A stretch of DNA of 28,034 nucleotides, from positions 1 to 28,034 of the forward strand of contig JABVXU010000657.1 of assembly GCA_013365365.1 (NCBI GenBank), in the 5' to 3' direction. This DNA is from Cruorifilaria tuberocauda. Lineage: Eukaryota; Nematoda; Chromadorea; Rhabditida; Onchocercidae. A program made the translations under genes and the position numbers. The notes below the pieces were generated by a model. It was not told where the DNA came from. It was given only the letters and a program-made list of their open reading frames with translations, and did no database searches. Below are positions 22,306 to 28,034 of the stretch, in pieces; position 1 is the first letter of the stretch, and each line of letters opens with the position of its first letter.

Positions 22306-22706
22306 TTTCCTAATTTTAGGAATCATTAATGAAGCATTCGTTGTTTATCATCATTTCTACTATGCCAATTTTTTCTCGAGAATAACTGTCGTTGAGATTT
22401 TATTTTATGATACTAATAGATTCTGTGATAAATATAAAGTGTAATAATGTTGCTATTTAATTATTCTGTTACATTTTACTTTCTATAACTTAGTTTGTTT
22501 AATTGAATTTGTTATGAATGTACAAAAAATGGGTTTCCAAAAAAAATCCCATTAAATATACTAATCAAACATTCCATTTGTTTGCTCAAAAATTTTTAAT
22601 CACTGCTTAATCGATAAATTTTGTTATGTTTAGCATAGTTACATATATTTATTCAAATTCTATTAGATGATCTTTGCCACTAAGACTGCAAAATTTACAT
22701 TTGATA

Positions 22707-23117
22707 ATGGCTGATATAGATACTGATCATGATAATAATAATATAGATGCTGATCATGATAATAGTGATATAGATGCTGATCATGATAATAATGATATAG
22801 ATGCTGATCATGATAGTAATGGTATAGATGCCGATCATGATAATAGTGATATAGATGTTAATCATGATAACAACGATATAGATGACGATCATGATAGTGA
22901 TATAGATGCTGATCATAATAATAATAATATAGATGCTGATCATGATAATAGTGATATAGATGCCGATCATGATAATAATGATATAGATGTTAATCATGAT
23001 AACAATGATATAGATGCTGATCATAATAATAATAATATAGATGCTGATCATGATAATAATAATAATATAAATTTTAATCACTGTTCATGCACTGATTTTT
23101 TTTTCTACTCTGTTTAA
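22707..23117 (+). other. Open frame across an Asp-rich 9-residue repeat, coding status doubtful
   Basis: From ATG at 22707 to TAA at 23115-23117, 136 residues, almost all of them tandem copies of IDADHDNND and variants (IDVNHDNND, IDADHNNNN). The repeat is rich in Asp, Asn and His, superficially like calcium- or metal-binding Asp repeats. No signal peptide, no splice acceptor near the ATG and a short Phe-rich ending (CTDFFFYSV) were seen. Because the DNA unit is 27 bp with no stop in several frames, long open frames arise on both strands automatically. The only hints of coding are that both length changes (24 and 30 bp) keep the frame and that some changes are silent (GCT/GCC, AAT/AAC). Most likely a non-coding minisatellite. 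Confidence 0.25.
22716..23066. repeat. 27-bp minisatellite, 13 units with higher-order pattern
   Basis: Thirteen units begin ATAGATGCTGATCATGATAA or a close variant. Starts: 22716, then every 27 bp to 22878; unit 7 is 24 bp; units 8-12 start at 22902, 22929, 22956, 22983, 23010; unit 13 (23037-23066) is 30 bp. Unit subtypes recur in order (GCC unit, then GTT-AAT unit, then a unit ending in AATAATAATAAT), so blocks of about four units were copied together. Each unit contains overlapping palindromes (TGATCA, ATCATGAT). Confidence 0.97.
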
Positions 23118-23491
23118 AAATTCTCTATTGTAATTTAATTAATTACTCAAAAACGAAAATTATATTTTTGATTTTAGATAAAACATGCAAAAAAATTTCC
23201 ACTTATTCCAAATAATTAAACTGTTTTGGTAAAATTTAACTTGTTCGAGAATATCAATTAGAGTTGTTAACAGTGTATAAAGAAACAAGTATCAAAGTAT
23301 TCAAAAGTTGAAACTTAAGAGTGAACTTTTACAAATCTAGAAATCAAGTACTTGAATAGGATTATCAATATGTTTATTAATTGTAATTTTTCAATCGATT
23401 ATTTTAGTTGAAATAAATTTTACCAAAAAGTTTAGTTATAAGCACTCAAAAAAAAACCTAATAATTACTCTATTGAATGACCTGAATGAGC

Positions 23492-23636
23492 AAAAAAAAA
23501 TCGATTCAACTTTTTCAACTTTAGACTTTTTTTTGTCAAATCAAATTTAGATTGAGAATTCATTTAGTATAGTTGAAAAGAAAAAATTTGACAGTAAAAA
23601 AGTCTAAAGTTGAAAAAGTTGGATCGATTTTTTTTC
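23492..23636. repeat. Long near-perfect inverted repeat (hairpin), arms about 50 bp
   Basis: The left arm (about 23492-23541) contains AATCGATTCAACTTTTTCAA then CTTTAGAC, oligo-T and TGTCAAAT. The right arm (about 23584-23636) is its reverse complement with only a few mismatches (ATTTGACAGT, AAAAAAGTCTAAAGTTG, AAAAAGTTGGATCGATTTTT). The loop is about 42 bp. No flanking target-site duplication was identified. It may be a miniature inverted-repeat transposon or a source of hairpin RNA. Confidence 0.9.
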
Positions 23637-23919
23637 GAATATCAATCCTTATTTCCATTTCTTATTTCCATTTCCTATTTCCAGTTTCATTTCAAGTATA
23701 AAATGAATTTCGAGTTCGCGAAAAAAGCAAATAATGTATTTTTAATGTTTGTTTCGAAAAAAAAAAGACGTCATATCCATAAATCATTTCCGTTAACTTT
23801 TTTGCTCTTTTACTTTATCAAAAAGAAAAACAAAACAAATCATTGAGGAAGTGGAATGCTCACGTCATCGGTGTACTTTGATAGATTAAAAAAAGTTTGG
23901 AAAAAAACAAAAAATATTT

Positions 23920-23952
23920 GTTTCTGATCGATCGATTATTAACCGATCAGAA
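23920..23952. repeat. Inverted repeat with 10-bp arms
   Basis: TTTCTGATCG at 23920-23929 is the exact reverse complement of CGATCAGAAA at 23943-23952, with a 13-bp loop. Confidence 0.75.
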
Positions 23953-24460
23953 ATGATCGATTACTTGTAAAAACAAATTTATCTAAATTTTTTCAAATAC
24001 CATTACTGTTGTACAGTTTTTCAATCGATATTTTATTAAAACGGAAATAATCAAACGGTAACATACTGTTATAACTTTTGTCTAATGATCGTCATGAAAT
24101 CACTTACTTATTTTTCCAACTTCTATGTACTTATCATTTATGGGATGATGAATAAAGATGAAGAGAAAAAGTAGGTATTCTTAAAGTAAGTATTCTTCTA
24201 TAGCCAAGCATTTATGGATAAACCAAGAAAATCAATCGTTGGTTTACTGTATAAGAAAGTTGAATCGTTGCGTAAATTAACCGGGATCGTTTTGTGGAGC
24301 CAGAATCAAGATCCGTGAAGGGACAAGGATCAAGAGTGATAAAAGAGCCAGAATTCAGATCATTGAGACTAATCCGATTTAAGCACTGTCATTTCATACA
24401 CCTATATGATATATGATATAGCTAAAATAGTATCATGCTTGAAATATTGTACCAATCGTA

Positions 24461-24692
24461 TAATCGTTATCAGTTCCAATCAATCTAATCACATTATCAG
24501 TTTATTAGTTCCAATCAATCTAATCATTATCAGTTTATTAGTTCCAATCAATCTAATCATTATCAGTTTATTAGTTCCAATCAATCTAATCACACTATCA
24601 GTTTATTAGTTCCAATCAATCTAATCATTATCAGTTTATTAGTTCCTCCAATCAATCTAGTCTTTATCAGGTCCCATCATTCTAATATATTC
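24461..24692. repeat. 33-36-bp tandem repeat, about 6-7 copies
   Basis: Units contain AGTTCCAATCAATCTAATCA then TTATCAGTTTATT. Copy starts include 24472, 24507 and 24540. Length variants differ by three bases (CATTATC, CACATTATC, CACACTATC), and the last copies are degenerate. The resulting open frame (INLI-type repeat) is a by-product of the 33-bp period. Confidence 0.93.
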
Positions 24693-24735
24693 TATTTAAA
24701 CTTTAATAAAAATATGAATAATACATCACTGATTA

Positions 24736-24826
24736 TTATTATTATGAATTCTATTATGAATTATTATGAATTCTTGATTATTATTATGATTACTATGAAC
24801 ACTGATTATTATTATTATTATTACTT
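24736..24826. repeat. ATT-rich trinucleotide repeats
   Basis: Several interrupted runs of ATT/TTA with interspersed GAATT. Confidence 0.75.
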
Positions 24827-25103
24827 TCGTTATTATGAATGTAATAATAGAAAGAGTTATTACAATATCAATTCAATCAAGTTATTCTGATAAAACCAGA
24901 TTAGTTTAAAATAGGCGAGACTACTCATTATTACATTCTTTTCTTTTTCAGCCATCATCAAAATGTTTTATTCCTTAATTGATAATTTCATTAATTAATA
25001 ATTTCATCAGGTAAACGTAAACAACCAAAATTCAAATTATGAAATATTTGCTAAGAAAATGAAAAATATTTCATTTTAAAAGTGATATTATTGATATTAC
25101 TGG

Positions 25104-25362
25104 ACAAATAACAACTGTTGAATTACAAATGTATGCATAAATCCTGATTATTAATATTTACTAAACATATAGCATTGTATTAAATACTTAAATTACAAAC
25201 ATACGCATAAATAATAATTATAAGTATTTACTAAACAAATAACAACTGTTGAATTACAAATGTATGCATAAAAACTGATTGTTAATATTTACTAAACAAA
25301 TAGCATTTTATTAAATAGTTAAATTACAAACATATGTATAAATAGTGATTTTTAACTTTTAA
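25104..25362. repeat. Two-copy 131-bp tandem duplication, each copy made of two related halves
   Basis: The segment beginning ACAAATAACAACTGTTGAAT occurs at 25104 and 25235. Each copy is followed by a related half containing ACTAAACA(T/A)ATAGCATT and then TTAAATTACAAACATA(C/T)G. The half-units share AATTACAAA and (T/C)GCATAAA, so the array is four degenerate units of about 65 bp. Confidence 0.85.
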
Positions 25363-26628
25363 ACTTTTCAAACTTATGATCTGATCAATTATGATTATCG
25401 ATAAAATCAAATTTTTTTGAGAATAGAAATTTTTCAAGAAGTCTAATTTACAGTTGCAGAAGTGTAAAGTAAAATTATCCTATAATTACTTTTTTTTTTG
25501 CAAAAATTGTATTAAAATAGTTTTTTAATGAAATTTCTTCGGGAAAAGTAGAAAATTACTATTTTAGGAAAAAAGCTATTAAATTTCATTAGTATATATG
25601 AATGTGATATTAGCTCAGGTAATATTACATTATTTGATAGAAAAAGCTCTAAGTTAATTATAGAAACTATTCTTGTGTTGGTGCTAAGTAATTATTTTTT
25701 CAATAATTAATTAAATAATTAATTCTAATAATTAATTGGCTTAAAACTTAGAAACGGATGAAATTTAAGTTTTAAAATGGAAAAAGAAGGTAGCTTTAAT
25801 TTTATGGAAATTTTACATTTTCAGAAATGTTACGATTCGAAATTTCTATTGAGCAAATGTAATATCAATAATATTTATCAGTTACTGATAAAATTACTGA
25901 TAACAATTTATTTGCAATGTAACATTTTGGTAATTATAATTTAAGTGCTCAATAATTAAATTAACATTTGCAATTTCGTTTGCCAATCTAACCTACTGGA
26001 TGACTTTTTGTTATTTAAACTTACTTAAACTCTTGTTAAGTTAAACTTAAGCCTTTGTAAACTTAACTTCTTGCTAACTTGTTAACTAGTTTCTTACTTT
26101 TTCCAAAATCCAAATTAAACTTGAGACTCTTATTAACTTAAACTTACCTGAACTCTTGTTACATTATACTAAATATTAAACTTTAAACCTGTTAGACGTT
26201 TCAGATTTCAAATTTTCAAAAAAATACTTATTTGCACAGAAAATTGTTTAATTTCTGCTAAGAGCAGCTTTTAAAAAATTATTCACTTGAAAGATTTGCA
26301 GCAAGCAAAAGCTACTTTACTTACCTTTTAAAGTTATTCAATTATTTTTATTACTTTTATCATAGCATTCACTATGCAATAATACTTGTACTATTACCTT
26401 ATATATCTATAACTTTTTTTTCTTTTTAAACAGTATCCATTGCTAATATAAGTACTTTTACTTAATACAAGACTTTAATTGATATAAGGTTAATTAATAT
26501 AATATCTTTTTATGCAAAAGTTAAATTACAAATTCATTTTTGCGTAATTTTAATTTTAATTTGAAAATGTATTTCAATGGAATAGCAAAATTCTTAATTA
26601 ATTCTACAAATAATAAATTAATTTTTTG
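25363..26628. other. AT-rich intergenic region, nothing recognised
   Basis: No gene, RNA or strong repeat was seen. Around 26020-26160 there are loose repetitions of TTAAACTTA/AACTCTTGTTA with no fixed period. Confidence 0.45.
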
Positions 26629-26932
26629 AGCATAAAATATTTACAGGTAATGTAATTAATATAAGCATAGAATACTTACAAGTAATATAATTAATATAAG
26701 CATAGAATAATTACAAGTAATATAATCACTATAAACATAGAATACTTATAAGTAATCCAGATAATATAGCATGAAATACTTACAAGTAATATAATTAATG
26801 TAGGCATAGAATAATTACAAGTAATATAATCAATATAAACATAGAATACTTATAAGTAATCCAGATAATATAGCATGAAATACTTACAAGTAATATAATT
26901 AATATAAGCACAGAATATTAACAAGTAATTAT
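26629..26932. repeat. 34-35-bp tandem repeat, about nine units, with 104-bp higher-order period
   Basis: Units have the form AGCATAGAATACTTACAAGT then AATATAATTAATATA. A three-unit block repeats as a whole: the unit beginning AACATAGAATACTTATAAGT with AATCCAGATAATAT occurs at 26734 and 26838. Confidence 0.93.
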
Positions 26933-27756
26933 AAATAGTTTTTTAAAAAGTTTTTCACTTCTTAACTTTTATTTAAATTCGAACCGATCGATCATGTTTT
27001 TCCGTTTATTCCCGTTTAACAATCATCTTAACATGCATATCATCCTGTTATCTGATAAAGGATAATTAAATGATTTCTAAAAAGTTAATGCAATTAATTG
27101 GAGATTGAAATCTTTTTTAAATTTGCTGAAAGAATGTTAAGTTTGTTTTTGAGGATGACCTATGTTCTCCTTCGAGGTCATCTTCTTAAATGCTGTCGAT
27201 CAGCTATTTTTGATGATATTTGTTATCATTTAAAATAATCTATTTGTTATCACTTAAATAAATCATTTAAAATAATCAGTTGTTTCAAAAATTTCAAAAA
27301 TGTTACAATCTTGATAAATCACGAAATTACTTTAATTTCTTTTTTTTTTAATGAAAAATTTGAACGAAAATTACGAAAGAAAAGGTAACAACCGAATTTT
27401 ACGGAAAGAAGCAATTAGCTTTTTTGTAAAAACTTTTTTAAACGGAAAAAACAAAGTAAAGAAAAGTAAAATGAAAAAAGTGAAAGAAAAAATACATTAC
27501 TGTCTTTCGACGATTAAAGTATGATTATTTTAAAACCCTTTTATAATCTCAGAATATTGAATCGTTTAACTAATAAGACTATTTTATCAATCTGATAAGA
27601 CTATTTTATCAATTATCAATTCGCTGTTTTCCTAACTTTTATAAGCCTTATAAAATGAAAAATTACGATTAATCAGGTGTCGCTTAGTTTATTAAAATCC
27701 ATGCTCGTTTTTTTTCCTTCAAAATTTATCTTAATTCGAAATTCAGGTGTAATTCA

Positions 27757-28034
27757 GAATTCAATGGGCAAAATTTCTCTTGTTAGAGTAGAATTCATTG
27801 GCAAATTTCTTCTTGTTAACGTAAAACTCATTGGCCAAGATCTGTCTCATTAAGGTAGAATTCATTGGCCAAAATTTTTCTTATCAAGCTAGAATTCATT
27901 GGCCAAGATTTCTCTTGTTAGAGTAGAATTCATTGGCAAAATTCTTCTTGTTGACGTGAACTTATTGGCCAAAATTTTTCCTATCAAAGTAGAATTCATT
28001 AGCCAAGCCTATCAAGGTAGAGTCCATTAGGCAA
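27757..28034. repeat. 33-34-bp minisatellite, eight or more units, running off the window end
   Basis: Units have the form GAATTCATTGGCCAAAATTT then CTCTTGTTAGAGTA. Clear starts are 27757, 27791, 27858, 27892, 27926 and 27992, with degenerate units between. Subtypes recur in the same order (TTAGAGTA, TTAACGTAAA or TTGACGTGAA, TTTTTC(T/C)TATCAA), indicating block duplication. The array continues past 28034. Confidence 0.95.

Noticed and set aside
22217..22444. 75-residue open frame downstream of the MRPL58-like gene
   Set aside because: It starts inside the 42-bp tandem array and has no recognisable domain or splice signals; more likely 3' untranslated sequence.
22695..23081. Minus-strand open frame of Ile-rich repeats opposite the 27-bp minisatellite
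   Set aside because: It is an automatic consequence of a stop-free 27-bp period, and poly-Ile repeats of this kind look nothing like a real protein.
23610..23846. 78-residue open frame, Phe/Lys-rich
   Set aside because: It begins within the right arm of the hairpin and reads low-complexity A/T runs; no support as a gene.
24461..24692. CRISPR-like array
   Set aside because: The repeats are directly adjacent with no unique spacers, and the genome is eukaryotic.

Overview
The window looks like AT-rich chromosomal DNA from a nematode, most likely a filarial parasite of the Brugia/Onchocerca/Loa type. The evidence is small coding exons (43-308 bp) broken by introns of about 80-1050 bp, pyrimidine-rich TTTTCAG/TTTTTAG acceptors, and two genes whose start codon lies just downstream of an isolated acceptor-like TTTTCAG or TTCTTCAG, as expected for spliced-leader trans-splicing. 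No bacterial, viral or organellar gene was seen. The species call is inference from architecture and composition.

Three genes are supported, all on the + strand. (1) 1637-8375, continuing upstream of what can be seen, is a membrane-anchored ADAM metalloprotease-disintegrin with about 15 exons: prodomain, RSKR furin site, catalytic domain with an intact HExGHNxGxxHD zinc motif, disintegrin, cysteine-rich domain, EGF, transmembrane helix and a proline-rich SH3-binding tail. (2) 16139-16737 is a two-exon gene for an unrecognised 88-residue protein with a trans-splice acceptor five bases before its ATG. (3) 18926-22046 is a six-exon gene for a mitochondrial GGQ peptidyl-tRNA hydrolase (MRPL58/ICT1 family, 188 residues) with a polyglutamine-bearing presequence. 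The three have no evident shared pathway and lie 2-8 kb apart, so an operon is unlikely.

The rest is gene-poor. 8376-13300 is AT-rich with a few short degenerate tandem duplications. 13300-16000 holds GA/CT microsatellites and several degenerate tandem arrays unusually rich in ACGT-core motifs (CACGTG, TGACGTCA, TGACGTGT), upstream of gene 2. 22047-28034 is packed with unrelated minisatellites (units of 27, 33, 34-35, 42 and about 131 bp), several with higher-order organisation, plus one long near-perfect hairpin at 23492-23636.

Most notable points: a decayed duplicate of an ADAM catalytic exon inside the upstream intron; the ACGT-core arrays; the 27-bp minisatellite whose reading frame encodes an Asp-rich nonapeptide repeat; the hairpin; and a Lys-to-Met change next to the GGQ motif of the MRPL58-like protein. 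No clear new multi-gene system was found.
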